Shown here: positions 15,771-25,030 of the stretch, one piece after another
How the letters are laid out: every line of letters begins with the position of its first letter
Numbering within the stretch: position 1 is the first letter of the stretch
NCBI RefSeq assembly: GCF_001043895.1
Contig: NZ_JTHF01000047.1
Location: 1-51,639, forward strand
Direction of reading: 5' to 3'
DNA length: 51,639 nt
Source: Methylobacterium indicum
GTDB taxonomy: Bacteria > Pseudomonadota > Alphaproteobacteria > Rhizobiales > Beijerinckiaceae
Made by a program: the position numbers and the translations under genes
Notes under the pieces: generated by a model
What the model saw: the letters and a program-made list of their open reading frames with translations, nothing else
Database searches by the model: none
Told to the model about the DNA's origin: nothing

Positions 15771-16300
15771 GGCTGTGTGAAAACGCCTAAATCTGCTAAG
15801 CTTGTCACCGGTCTGAGGAGGTCGTGATGGCCCGCTTCATCGCCGGTGATGATCGTCGTCAGAGCACGCTCCTGCCTGACTGCCTCGATACTTACGTGGT
15901 GGCCGATAATCCGGTTCGCCTCGTCGAGCTCTTCGTCGACGAACTCGATCTCACCACCCTCGGTTTCGCCAGGGCCGTACCTGAGGCGACCGGCCGTCCG
16001 GCTTACGATCCGGCGACGCTGCTCAAGATCTACCTCTACGGCTACCTCAACCGCATCCCGTCGAGCCGCCGTCTCGAACGCGAGACCCAGCGCAACATCG
16101 AGTTGATGTGGCTGATCGGTCGGCTGATGCCCAACTTCAAGACCCTGGCTGACTTCCGCAAGGACAATGGACCTGCAATCCAGGCAGTCCGTGCGTAGTT
16201 CGTTATCCTCTGCCGTCGGCTGAACCTGTTCAGCAAGGCAGTCGTCGCGATCGACGGCAGCAAGTTCAAGGCGGTCAACAATCGCGACTTGCGCACGCTT
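15771..16300 (+). mobile_element. truncated IS element (IS1182/IS5-like left end)
   Basis: The left end begins near 15771 with GGCTGTGTGAAAACGC, a typical terminal repeat of this IS type. It sits 33 bp after the GDCCVxC gene, where further mer genes would be expected. The transposase gene follows in the same direction, and the element is cut near 16290-16300. No right inverted repeat was found. Confidence 0.65.
15827..16290 (+). pseudogene. transposase fragment (DUF772-type), TAG-interrupted and 3'-truncated
   Basis: It starts 'MARFIAGDDRRQSTLLPDCL' after a GAGGAGG ribosome site. It shows the N-terminal DUF772 region ('TGRPAYDPATLLKIYLYGYL', 'SRRLERETQRNIELMWLIGR', 'FKTLADFRKDNGPAIQAVRA'). 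TAG at 16196-16198 stands where relatives read CAG (Gln, 'AQFV'). After it the same frame continues 'FVILCRRLNLFSKAVVAIDG' and 'SKFKAVNNRD' before the element breaks off. The catalytic DDE core is missing, so it is inactive. Confidence 0.8.
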
Positions 16301-16594
16301 GAATTAAAAATGACCCATTTTCTTACTGCACGGCTATGGATCGGCTGATCCGTTCGACAAAAGTGCAAGATCCGATCCCTGACATCAGGGCAATGTAAGT
16401 AGCTCGAGCATCCGAAGAACGCTGGAAATCAGGCATTGCTGACATAAATCATAATGGTCAGATTAGGATCGGCAATGTGTAATGATCAGGTGCTCTCGAA
16501 GCCTCAGGGTGGGGCAAAAAAGTCACCACATTGCCAGAATTATTAGGTTTGTACCAAGCACTGAAGCCTATGTTCCTCGCCGGCCGCACTTTTG
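16291..16594. other. intergenic, possible second IS end
   Basis: There is no gene. GAATTAAAAATGACCC near 16301 resembles termini of IS21-family elements and directly abuts the broken transposase, suggesting a second insertion that cut the first. No istA/istB genes are present. Confidence 0.35.
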
Positions 16595-16987
16595 TCAGCG
16601 CACCAGCTCGACTGTCACGCCGACGGCTTCCTCCAGCTTCTCCCAGGCCTGGTCCGCCGTCAGGGCGGTGAGGCCTTTCGACTTCGCCAGCGCCAAGCAG
16701 GCGCGATCGCCGAATGAGAGGCCGGCTTGGCGCGTAGCCTGCCGCAGCGCGCCGCCCTCGACACCTTGAGTGCGATCGAAGTCGACGACTGTGAGGTGCA
16801 GGTGTTCGAGCGCCCGGCTGATCGCCGCGGCGGCACCACCGCGCTCCACGAGCTTGGCTACCACCTCCGAGTAGTTGACCGCGGATATTACCGCTTCGGC
16901 CAGTGCGACACGGACGCGCTCCTGTCCCTCTTCCTGGTTGAGCAGGCAGAGCAGGGCTGAGGCGTCCAAGGCATATCTCACGGCCAT
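16595..16987 (-). CDS. vapC: PIN-domain toxin VapC
   Basis: 130 residues from 'MAVRYALDASALLCLLNQEE'. PIN-type ribonuclease signature residues are the Asp in 'ALDASALL', Glu in 'NYSEVVAKL' and Asp in 'LSFGDRACLALAK', with a later 'LTADQAW'. VapC toxins cleave RNA and are held by their antitoxin. It lies 4 bp after the AbrB-type antitoxin gene, the usual antitoxin-first order. It probably stabilises the plasmid or the neighbouring integrase/RM island. Confidence 0.9.
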   Translation of the reverse strand: MAVRYALDASALLCLLNQEEGQERVRVALAEAVISAVNYSEVVAKLVERGGAAAAISRALEHLHLTVVDFDRTQGVEGGALRQATRQAGLSFGDRACLALAKSKGLTALTADQAWEKLEEAVGVTVELVR

Positions 16988-16991
16988 GGTC

Positions 16992-17240
16992 CTACTCCTT
17001 GGCCGCTTCAGCACGCCGGTCCGCGATCAGCTCATCGGACAGGCTAATCCCATCTGGTACCAAGCCGCGAACGAGCTTCTGGGCGTCGGCAATAGCTGCA
17101 TCCCGCGATCGAACCCGAAGCTCACCGCCGACCATTTCCATGACAACGGTATCGCCGACCTGCAGCCCCATCTCTCGCCGAAAGCTAGCGGGAATCACAA
17201 GCTTACCACCATCCACGATTTTGGTTGCACGGGACTCCAT
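16992..17240 (-). CDS. vapB: AbrB/MazE-fold antitoxin VapB
   Basis: 82 residues starting 'MESRATKIVDGGKLVIPASF' and followed by 'RREMGLQVGDTVVMEMVGGE', a SpoVT/AbrB DNA-binding fold. The C-terminal helix (about 50-82) would wrap VapC. A GTG start 12 bp upstream is possible. Its N-terminal domain should bind the promoter region 17241-17431 and repress the pair. Confidence 0.88.
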   Translation of the reverse strand: MESRATKIVDGGKLVIPASFRREMGLQVGDTVVMEMVGGELRVRSRDAAIADAQKLVRGLVPDGISLSDELIADRRAEAAKE

Positions 17241-17431
17241 AACGTTTCTCACTGAACGAGTACAAGTCCGAGTTTTATACCAAGATCGCCGTCAGTGCCA
17301 CATCCACGGGTCAGGTAGGCGCGAATTTCCGGAAACGGAACGCCGTTCCAAACTGCTCAATTGCATCCGATAACACCATCTATCGGTCACAATTAGTGGA
17401 TCGCTAAGGTCCGGACGGGTAGGCTCACGCC
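17241..17431. promoter_or_regulatory. divergent promoter region of vapBC and recombinase
   Basis: About 190 bp between two divergent genes. It includes the perfect dyad GGAACG-C-CGTTCC (17337-17349), preceded by a related TTTCCGGAAA. It is a candidate operator; which regulator binds is unknown. Confidence 0.4.
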
Positions 17432-18490
17432 ATGGAGCTCGACACCCCCGAACCCGCCACCGAACCATCCCGCGATGAGCCGGCCCTGCCGATCCCGGTC
17501 GCCGAGGCACCGCCGCTCGCCGATATTCTGGTCGAGCGGCTCGACGAGCACGCCCGCGCCGCGCGTGGCGCCTTCGCCGACAACACAATGCGCGCGTTCG
17601 CCGCCGATAGCCGGATCTTCGCCGCATGGTGCCGGGAGGCCGGGCGGGCGATGCTGCCGGCGACACCCGAGACGATCGCCGCCTTCATCGACGCGCAGGC
17701 CGAGACAAAGTCCCGCGCCACGGTCGAGCGCTACCGCTCCTCGATCGCCGCCCTCCATCGCGCCGCCGGTCTGCCGAACCCCTGCGCCGACGAGATCGTG
17801 CGGCTGGCGGTGAAGCGGATGAACCGGGCCAAGGGCCGGCGCCAGAAGCAGGCCGAGCCGCTCAACCGCACCAGCATCGACCGCATGCTCACTGTCATGA
17901 CGCCCGACCGGCTGCATCGGCGCGTATCGGAGGGCGAGCACGGTGCCCCGCTGATCGCCTTACGCAACGCGGCCCTCGTCGCCGTCGCCTACGACACGCT
18001 GCTCCGCCGCTCCGAACTCGTCTCTTTATATATAGGGGATCTGGAGCGTGGATCCGACGGCTCAGGCACCATACTGGTGCGGCGCTCGAAAGCCGACCAG
18101 GAGGGCGAAGGCACGATCAAGTACCTGGCTCCCGACACCATGGCGCATATTGTGACGTGGCTCGCCGCGGCCAGGTTGGAGAGCGGGCCATTGTTCCGGC
18201 CGCTGACCAAGGGCGGCAAGGTCGGTGCAAGCGCACTCGGTGACAGGGAGGTGGCGCGGGTGTTTCAGGCCCTCGCCGCGGCGGCTGGGCTGAAGCTGTC
18301 CCGTCTTCCCTCCGGGCACTCGACCCGGGTTGGTGCGACACAGGATATGTTCGCTGCCGGGTTCGAACTGCTCGAGGTTATGCAGGCCGGCTCGTGGAAG
18401 ACACCGGCGATGCCAGCGCGCTACGGAGAGCGGCTCAGAGCGCAGCGGGGCGCGGCTCGGAAACTTGCGACACTGCAAAACAGAGCTTGA
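17432..18490 (+). CDS. tyrosine recombinase/integrase
   Basis: 352 residues. An N-terminal SAM-like core-binding domain ('DNTMRAFAADSRIFAAWCRE', about 50-140) precedes the catalytic domain. Catalytic residues are Arg in 'DTLLRRSELVSL', Lys in 'LVRRSKADQ', 'GHSTRVGA' (HxxR), Trp in 'AGSWKTPAM' (H/W position) and the Tyr nucleophile in 'PARYGERL'. It probably mobilised the island it borders (R-M genes to its right, TA pair to its left). An AT-rich patch at about 18026-18040 lies inside the gene but does not break the frame. No att core was identified. Confidence 0.9.
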   Translation: MELDTPEPATEPSRDEPALPIPVAEAPPLADILVERLDEHARAARGAFADNTMRAFAADSRIFAAWCREAGRAMLPATPETIAAFIDAQAETKSRATVERYRSSIAALHRAAGLPNPCADEIVRLAVKRMNRAKGRRQKQAEPLNRTSIDRMLTVMTPDRLHRRVSEGEHGAPLIALRNAALVAVAYDTLLRRSELVSLYIGDLERGSDGSGTILVRRSKADQEGEGTIKYLAPDTMAHIVTWLAAARLESGPLFRPLTKGGKVGASALGDREVARVFQALAAAAGLKLSRLPSGHSTRVGATQDMFAAGFELLEVMQAGSWKTPAMPARYGERLRAQRGAARKLATLQNRA

Positions 18491-18545
18491 ACATAAAGAC
18501 TGATATTGCGTAACGGTTAGAATAATTGAATATATTTAATTAATT

Positions 18546-19205
18546 TTACCCACTTTGATCTGCAACAAGCATGTCGACAAAGATATGATGAAGGCGGATC
18601 TGATGACTTCCTGCTTGGAGAAGGCCGTTTTCAAGTATGCGTAGTGCGTTGGGGTGAGCGGGCGAGTTAGATAGCGCAGAGGCTGTTCCATATTTGCTGC
18701 ATACGCGCCTATCGATAGTATCAACGATGTCCTCAACCGGGAGCGCGAGCACGTAGCCGAGCATAAATCCCCAAGGATGCCCTGCAGCGTACTTACCAGT
18801 TGCAAATCGCTCGACGCCCTGCGTCACGTAGCTGCCATTTAATCCAGCGTCGCCGGCCCGCACTCGTTTGCATTCGACTGCAACATAGGCATCTTCGTCG
18901 CCAAATTGATGAAGAAATTGTAGAGTAATATCAATCCGCCCATGGATGCTTGAGTCGTATGCGGCCATATTATCAATTTCATGTTCGCCCCGAACCTGAA
19001 GGTTCGTGAGACCTAGTGCGCGCTTTACTCTTCGCATCGCCTTGCGGACGACAATCGTTGTTGGTACCTCAAGCATGCCGGGCGTTACATGAGCCCGAGC
19101 CTCATCAGCGCCGCGGCATACCAGATCGAGGACTGTGTAGACCTCGTCTGAAGAAAGTTCGAAGGCAGGATTGCCATAAGGTCGATCAGACGTGAGTAGC
19201 GGCAT
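18546..19205 (-). CDS. PD-(D/E)XK nuclease-like partner of the methylase
   Basis: 219 residues starting 'MPLLTSDRPYGNPAFELSSD'. Family name not recognised. A restriction-nuclease core is visible: Asp in 'GRIDITLQFL' (about residue 90), then 'DEDAYVAVECKRVR' (about 104-117) giving the ExK pair. The following 'GSYVTQGVERFATGKYAAGH' and 'GFMLGYVLAL' complete the domain. Its start overlaps the methylase end by 20 bp, so they are coupled. I infer a restriction or conflict-system nuclease acting together with the methylase protein. GC is lower than in the metal genes. Alternative: a non-catalytic specificity partner. Confidence 0.7.
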   Translation of the reverse strand: MPLLTSDRPYGNPAFELSSDEVYTVLDLVCRGADEARAHVTPGMLEVPTTIVVRKAMRRVKRALGLTNLQVRGEHEIDNMAAYDSSIHGRIDITLQFLHQFGDEDAYVAVECKRVRAGDAGLNGSYVTQGVERFATGKYAAGHPWGFMLGYVLALPVEDIVDTIDRRVCSKYGTASALSNSPAHPNALRILENGLLQAGSHQIRLHHIFVDMLVADQSG

Positions 19206-22200
19206 TCCGCCTCCGCACCCAGTGATCCGCCAGGATAACATCAGCGTCGTTCAAGCCGGCCGTACACGTCCAATAGCGAACTTCGGCCGGCTTTAGAACG
19301 TATAGATCTTTGTCGCCGTAGATCCTCAGCTGACGTCGTTCATTTAAATAAGGCGGTATATCGGTTTCAAACTGCCCACGTAGAGCAGCAGCAAGGGTTT
19401 CCAAGTCCTCAGCCTTACCATCATGTACGACTGCGTTAGAACCTGGAGCACCCTTTGCCATGACGAACCGAACGGCTGCCACACCAGGGATCCCGCCAGC
19501 CCAATCTGTTGCGGTCATGCTCTGAGGATAAATCAGCGCTTCGAGATGGCGTTCTCCGCGCGCGCGTAGGTAGGCATTTACGACGGTTGCCAGTTGACCA
19601 GCATAGGCGCGTAATTGAGCTTGAGCGGGTGGTGCGACAAAACGACCACGCTCTACTCGGTTCTCGAAAATGAGGTAACGAGCCCGATCAATGCTATCTC
19701 GCGCCAGAACGCATTCTTCTGGTTCCAAGTCATAAAGCTCGTAAACAGCATGGTCGAGCGCTGCCAGAAGATCATTGCGCTCAGGCGCTGATGCTACCGC
19801 ACGTTCGGCATCAATGACGGCTCGAATACGATCATCGCTCACCTCGGAGAAGTAGGGAATGCGTAGGGAGAGTAGATCGTGAGGTTCGACGGTCGGACGC
19901 TCGAGTCCCCAAGTTGGCCCGCCGAGTGCAAATTGGAATGCTGTCAAGCTTGAATTTAAGATCCCAGAGAGAAGGTAAGCATACCTCTTATCTGCATTAG
20001 CAAATGAAATACCAAAAAAACCTTGCGTATACAGATGGTCGGACTCTACGACTGCTGCACTGTAGCGGCCACGTTGCGCGCCTGCTTCGGAGCCGACCTT
20101 CGAGCACAGCAGTAAAGGGCCGTTGAATATTGCTCTATTGCGAGTTCTGTGAAGAGTTTGATATGTAAACTCGTCGAGGCTACCCCCTAATCGAAATGAA
20201 GTAAAATTCTCAGGCGTGATCACTTTGAGGCTAAAATATTCAAGCGGACTGGGTGTTTGTTCTCTGCCTTTAATTTTGAAGCCCTGACCTCGATGTTCTC
20301 GCGCTCTAATGCCCACGCTATCGAGTACGTTGTCCAGAGTTGGAAACTCTCGGTCGAGACGCTCGATCAACCAGCCGTCACGGACAGAGCCGAACGTGGC
20401 AGCTTTTAGAAAGGGTGGTGCGGCCAGAACACGTTGCAAGGGGATCGATCGGATTTCACCAGGGCCGATGTGAAAGACACCTGTACGCCGGAAGTCCGGC
20501 GTCCAAGGTATCGACCCGACAAGCAAACGGTCATGCGATGAGGACAGGGCACATCGTGCAAGGAACAGCAGAGCTGGCCCGGTTGCATCTGGGAATAGCT
20601 CCTCACGTCGAAGAAACGATAGATTGATCAACGCCGCCGAAGCGAGACGATTGAAAAGGTTTTTTCGAGCAGAAATCGCGTGAGGATCTTTGGAAAAGAA
20701 TGGTGTGGCCTTCATCACCATACCCACCCTGCCATTCTCTCCGGCAAGGCGAGCGGCGAGGTTCAAGAAGGCCCAGTCTGGGCTCCGCCTCGGACGGGCA
20801 GTTCCCTCGTCATCCTTGATACGTTTCGGCGATGCTCCTCTTCGGCCAACAAAGGTCCACGGCGGATTGCCGACAACCGCCTCAAAGGTGTTATCAGCGA
20901 CATGACGGGGCAATTCATCAGCAAGCGAGTCCGCCTCGAAGAGGGTACGTCCTATGAGATGATCGAATTTTAGATCTCTGAGGTCTTGGATAGGATCCTC
21001 ATCAAGCTCCAGAGCTGCCAGGTAAAGGCTGAAAGCTGCAATACCGAGAGCTGATGGATTGATATCCAATCCAAAGAGCTGGTTATGGAGTATATTTCGA
21101 ACAACCTTCCGAGATGCAGGCTTTCCCTGGCTTGCGCGCCAAACAAGTCTGCGGAAGGCCTCGACGAGGAAGGCTCCTGAGCCGCAAGCAGGGTCTATGA
21201 CCCGGGCGCCTAGTGGCAGTTGCTCAAATACAGGATCGAGCGTTAGATGTACTAACTCAATCGGTGTATAGTGCAGTCCTTGTGCATGCGCTTCTTCAGC
21301 TGCGCTCGTTCGTGCGAACTGTTGATATATTGAACTGATGAGATCGACCGGGATAACGTTGAACCGAAAACGGAACAATCTGCCTTGTCCTCTCCTTTCA
21401 GGGATGAGGCTCCGGCCTTCTATAAACTCGCGCATGAGTTCAAGATGACCTTCGGTGAGGTAATCTCGTTCAGCGCCAGGATCATCCATCGGGAACAAGT
21501 CGCCGTTGAAAGTGCATCGTAGCCATTCAAATAAGCGAAATGCAGCTGTCGGAGACCCGAACATCTCAGTTAGACTAGGAGGTATATCCTCAGGAAGGAA
21601 GGGTTGGGCTAATTGTCTGTCGAGCAGATACCACGTAAAAATGCAGCGACCGATGAAACGTTGCGCAAGATCTCTGGCTAAGTGCTTACCAGTCGCCGGG
21701 GTTTCATTGGATGATAACCCGACCAAGCGATCCTCAAGGGCGCTGATCTCAGCGAGGAGCTCGCGGTCGACACGGTGGCGTCGATTGATTTTGGAACCGA
21801 CCGCACTTGACCAAAAGGCGCCGGTCTCGGTCGCGAGGCGACCGCATGCCGTGTCCAAAGCACGGATTCGGTCGGGATCTGCTAAGCTGTATCGCTCGAG
21901 TTCCGGTGGCTCGGCATTAGCGTATGCCTCTGCCGGTGCAGCATAGCAGTCGTAGAGGCGCACGTCCGTTGGCGTGATGATCCACAGAAGCGGCGCCACA
22001 CCGACGTTCCAGGCAGCTTCGTACCAGGAGCGCAACTCGTCGGGAGATGGTTGATGCTGACCGGCATCCTTGAAGATGGTGGTCGGTGCACCCTGCGCCG
22101 TGAAAACCGCGTCAGCATGAAGCCCTACACGTCCGTCACTCAGAACCGTCCGGAGCCGCGCTTGGATTGCGCCGCTGGTCTCGGTGAGCCCAGGGGCTGG

Positions 22201-22293
22201 GCGTCCTGCATGGTCGAGGTACCCCGTAGCGCGGAGGGCCGTCTGGAAGGCGATGCTGCTCACGCAAGCCTCCGCCGACGCCGGCCTATCCAT
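19186..22293 (-). CDS. Eco57I-like N6-adenine DNA methylase, large R-M protein
   Basis: 1035 residues from 'MDRPASAEACVSSIAFQTAL'; ATG 22401 would add 36 residues without conserved character. The first ~340 residues have no visible endonuclease motif. Motif I for AdoMet binding is 'ARVIDPACGSGAFLVEAFRR' (about 360-380) and motif IV is 'EAVVGNPPWTFVGRRG' (about 470-485), which define N6-adenine methylation. The C-terminal ~450 residues include a probable target-recognition region ('LLSLRIPYF') and a tail unlike standard type IIG enzymes. It is coupled to the PD-(D/E)XK gene. It could be a type IIG-like R-M enzyme with its nuclease on a separate chain, or the methylase of a larger phage-defence system. 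Confidence 0.85.
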   Translation of the reverse strand: MDRPASAEACVSSIAFQTALRATGYLDHAGRPAPGLTETSGAIQARLRTVLSDGRVGLHADAVFTAQGAPTTIFKDAGQHQPSPDELRSWYEAAWNVGVAPLLWIITPTDVRLYDCYAAPAEAYANAEPPELERYSLADPDRIRALDTACGRLATETGAFWSSAVGSKINRRHRVDRELLAEISALEDRLVGLSSNETPATGKHLARDLAQRFIGRCIFTWYLLDRQLAQPFLPEDIPPSLTEMFGSPTAAFRLFEWLRCTFNGDLFPMDDPGAERDYLTEGHLELMREFIEGRSLIPERRGQGRLFRFRFNVIPVDLISSIYQQFARTSAAEEAHAQGLHYTPIELVHLTLDPVFEQLPLGARVIDPACGSGAFLVEAFRRLVWRASQGKPASRKVVRNILHNQLFGLDINPSALGIAAFSLYLAALELDEDPIQDLRDLKFDHLIGRTLFEADSLADELPRHVADNTFEAVVGNPPWTFVGRRGASPKRIKDDEGTARPRRSPDWAFLNLAARLAGENGRVGMVMKATPFFSKDPHAISARKNLFNRLASAALINLSFLRREELFPDATGPALLFLARCALSSSHDRLLVGSIPWTPDFRRTGVFHIGPGEIRSIPLQRVLAAPPFLKAATFGSVRDGWLIERLDREFPTLDNVLDSVGIRAREHRGQGFKIKGREQTPSPLEYFSLKVITPENFTSFRLGGSLDEFTYQTLHRTRNRAIFNGPLLLCSKVGSEAGAQRGRYSAAVVESDHLYTQGFFGISFANADKRYAYLLSGILNSSLTAFQFALGGPTWGLERPTVEPHDLLSLRIPYFSEVSDDRIRAVIDAERAVASAPERNDLLAALDHAVYELYDLEPEECVLARDSIDRARYLIFENRVERGRFVAPPAQAQLRAYAGQLATVVNAYLRARGERHLEALIYPQSMTATDWAGGIPGVAAVRFVMAKGAPGSNAVVHDGKAEDLETLAAALRGQFETDIPPYLNERRQLRIYGDKDLYVLKPAEVRYWTCTAGLNDADVILADHWVRRRNAATHV

Positions 22294-23131
22294 TCGCGTA
22301 GCTTCGCCGATGTAAGTCCGGTTAGCTGCAGCGTTTGGAGGGTCGGTACCAGGCGCATTTTCCTCCCCCAAAACATGCCGAGCACAGCGCCCAACCTTCA
22401 CGGGTAAGTTTGGGTACCAGCCTCATATCCAATCGTAAATGCCTGCGCCCCCGCAACGAGCGTCAACGCACAGCCATGTTGACTGTTGCCGCCCGCCACC
22501 TTCTCGAACCCGGTCACGCTGACCCCGGGCGCCACCTACACGGCATTCCATCACACCAATACCAGCCGCTACTCGCAGACCGCCAACGGCTTCGCCAACG
22601 CAGTAACGAGCGGCCCGCTGACCGCACCGTCGAACGAGAAACGTGGACTGAGGATCAAGCTCGAGCCCTCATCGAAAGTGCTGCTGGGCGAGGTAAGATT
22701 GATTGCTGTCTCTATTGCGCATTGCATGATTTTAATTTAAATGCTCGATATTCTGGATTATAAATTAGATATTATATTTATAATTGCAAAGTTCAATATT
22801 ATTACAATAATGTTGGATATAACAATGTTATTACAAGCATAAATATTATTCCGAATATTATATTTATGAAATTTTTATTCGCGTTGTCTAAAATCTTGCT
22901 GCGGACGCGTCGACGTCCTTTGGGAGCATGTTGTGTAGGATAATGCTGACGGGCGAGCTTCTTGCTAGGCATGCGATTTTATCAACACCTGAGGCGCTTT
23001 CGACGCAAAATCGCCAAATGCACTATCCGCCAACAATGTTCTACTAGCTATTGGCAGCGACATTGCCATTCAGCCGGCTATTGCAATCGCAAGCATGCGA
23101 AACCTCTTTTTGCGAGTTAGGATGTTACCTA
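22294..23131. other. largely non-coding AT-rich stretch with gene debris
   Basis: It covers the probable promoter of the R-M genes and a gene fragment at 22486-22641 (see that entry). From about 22735 to 22870 the DNA is extremely AT-rich with repeated ATATTATTA/TAATGTT-like units. No complete gene was found. The AT-rich block could be an origin-like or insertion-scar region, but nothing proves either. Confidence 0.5.
22486..22641 (+). pseudogene. DUF4082-like domain fragment
   Basis: One frame reads 'ATFSNPVTLTPGATYTAFHH', 'TNTSRYSQTANGFANAV' and 'TSGPLTAPSNE'. This matches the repeating pattern of DUF4082 (bacterial surface or glycan-related) domains from memory. It has no start codon, no upstream part and no continuation, so it is a leftover internal piece of a large extracellular protein gene, probably brought by rearrangement. 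Confidence 0.5.
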
Positions 23132-23260
23132 TCAAACGAGTAGGTAGATCGCCACAACCGTGAAAACGACGATAAAAACGGATGTCCAGAATGGAAAGCG
23201 CATCTTGCGTCTTTCTTCTGTCTCATAGTCATACCAGAGTGGATCGTCTTGGTGTGTCAT
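23132..23260 (-). CDS. 42-residue single-span membrane protein
   Basis: The frame starts 'MTHQDDPLWYDYETEERRKM', has one hydrophobic helix ('TSVFIVVFTVVAIYLLV') and stops at TGA. A good ribosome site (GAGGA) stands 10-12 bp before the ATG. The acidic/aromatic N terminus, basic 'ERRKMR' and C-terminal helix give a clear type of small membrane protein with the N terminus inside. It lies alone in a gene-poor region. Function unknown. Confidence 0.6.
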   Translation of the reverse strand: MTHQDDPLWYDYETEERRKMRFPFWTSVFIVVFTVVAIYLLV

Positions 23261-23702
23261 GATGGTGTTCCTCAATATGTCTCGCGACGGGATGTAAGGC
23301 TTCCGCTTTTGGTGTCAGGTATCTGCGGTATAACGAGAGGCGCCTCAGTACTTGGCTGGCTGTAGGTTGCTGCATGCTCGCCGCCCAAGGCTGGCTGCCT
23401 GGAGCGTGACCCCAAGGTGTAGCGCACCTTGCGGGTGGTCAGTGACGACAGGCAGCAGACGATTATGGAGCGGTTGCCTGACCTTTTACAGTAATCAAGT
23501 GTGAATTTGCTAAACGTTGTGAATGACGAGTTGGAATATTTTTTATCATACTGACTTATAGCCTTGGCTGCTAGAGAGATATTGAGTTTTTTCCTACAAG
23601 GCTAGGCGTTGCTCAAAATTTTGTTGCGCAGTAGATGCGGAAATGTCCCCATATCTTCCACCTGCGGCTTATCTCCATGTATCTTCCCACGCGCGCAACT
23701 AC
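23261..23702. other. intergenic region without supported gene
   Basis: About 440 bp of moderately AT-rich sequence between the small membrane protein and the truncated transporter. The ATPase part of the transporter would be expected here, but no Walker A or ABC signature is encoded in any frame. Confidence 0.6.
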
Positions 23703-24938
23703 CTAATACATTACCATAGATGTTTGGCTTGGTCTGAGATGGAGTGCAGGTATCTCTGCAATGTGTTCGGTTGCCGCCTCGGATTGACCGAGTGCTTTCG
23801 TAACCTCATCGTAGCGTGCCCTGGCATCAGACCAGTTCTGCGCGAAGTCGAACAGTTCCCGCATGGCCGGAGCGATTTCCTTATAGGCTGCTAGTGCAGC
23901 GACGAGGGCTCCCAGTGAGAGCTGGCGCTGGATTACCAGATATCCGCCGATTGAGAACAAGAAAAATGGCGTTAGGTTCGAGGTAAAATTATATAGTCCC
24001 TTCAGGCGTCCCTTGAGGTCTGCGATATCGATACGTACTCTTTCCAGTGTTTCGACTTGAGCCATTTGCCGATCTAGGCTCGTGGTTTGTCCAAGAGTCC
24101 GCGGTGACGACGTGGTCAAGAGGCTGCCGAGCATCCGGGTTGCATGCACTCGCTCGCGTACCTTGCCGTTCAAGCGCCGCTGCAGGCGCGGCAGGATGCT
24201 GAGCTGCACCGGCAGCATCACCAGCGCCGCTAAGGCTAGGGCGGCGTTCTGGAGGAGCAGAAAGAGGACGCTGGTGAGAAGCGTGCCGCCCTGAACGAGC
24301 GGCACAGCCACCAGGCTGGCGCCGAAGTAGCCGACCGGCTCAACCTCCTGCACCGCCACCGCCGAGAGCGCAGCCCGGTGCTCGGGCGAGCGCTCCGAGC
24401 GTGTCCGGCGGATGACCGCGAGGCGCAGCCGGCGCACGAGACGCTCGTTCAGGCGTCCACGTGCCCAGGTAACCCCGTATTTTGCTAATCCGCCCAGTAT
24501 GAGAACGGCGAGATAGCTAGCGCACAGCGCGAACAGAAGCTCGACGCGCCCGAGATCGAAGCCTAGGAACATCATCCTGGATGGGCGGCCGCCCTCAGCG
24601 TCTGCGAGGGCGTGGTTGATGATGTGCTTTGGAATTTCTAGCAGAAGCCAAGCCGCCGGCAAGGTCAGGAGCGAGAGCAGGACGAGACGGTACTGGTAGC
24701 GCAGCGTCGCACGAATGATGTAGCGCTCAAGGTGCCACCCCGCTGGAGTTCCTGCGCCTCGACGCTGGTGCCACCTGACCAACCAGCGCCAGCCGAGCCG
24801 GATCGCCAACGATCCCGTCCAGACCGGCGCCACGATCAGAACGAGGACCGACACGAGCTCGATCCACCAGTGTCCATGGGGTTGATCCAACCCCGCGACG
24901 CGGTGGATGAGGTCATGCACGAAGGCGGGCGTGAACAA
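23703..24938 (-). pseudogene. ABC exporter membrane domain, ATPase missing
   Basis: 411 residues. A six-helix exporter-type transmembrane domain is preceded by an extra N-terminal pair of helices ('LVSVLVLIVAPVWTGSLAIR'). It includes 'TLRYQYRLVLLSLLTLPAAW' and 'LNERLVRRLRLAVIRRTRSE', and ends in the post-helix-6 linker 'ATEHIAEIPALHLRPSQ'. That is where a nucleotide-binding domain normally follows. Instead the frame closes with 'TSMVMY' and TAG. The likely cause is deletion or rearrangement at this junction; the downstream DNA is AT-rich debris. A true stand-alone TMD pairing with an ATPase elsewhere is less likely. Confidence 0.75.
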
Positions 24939-25030
24939 CAGAAGCTCCAGAGTAGGGGAAGGTAGGCGGAAGGCTGCTCAGTGCGCTCGATCCCGCTAAG
25001 GAGGGCGGGGAGGATGCGCCGTGTTCCGGC

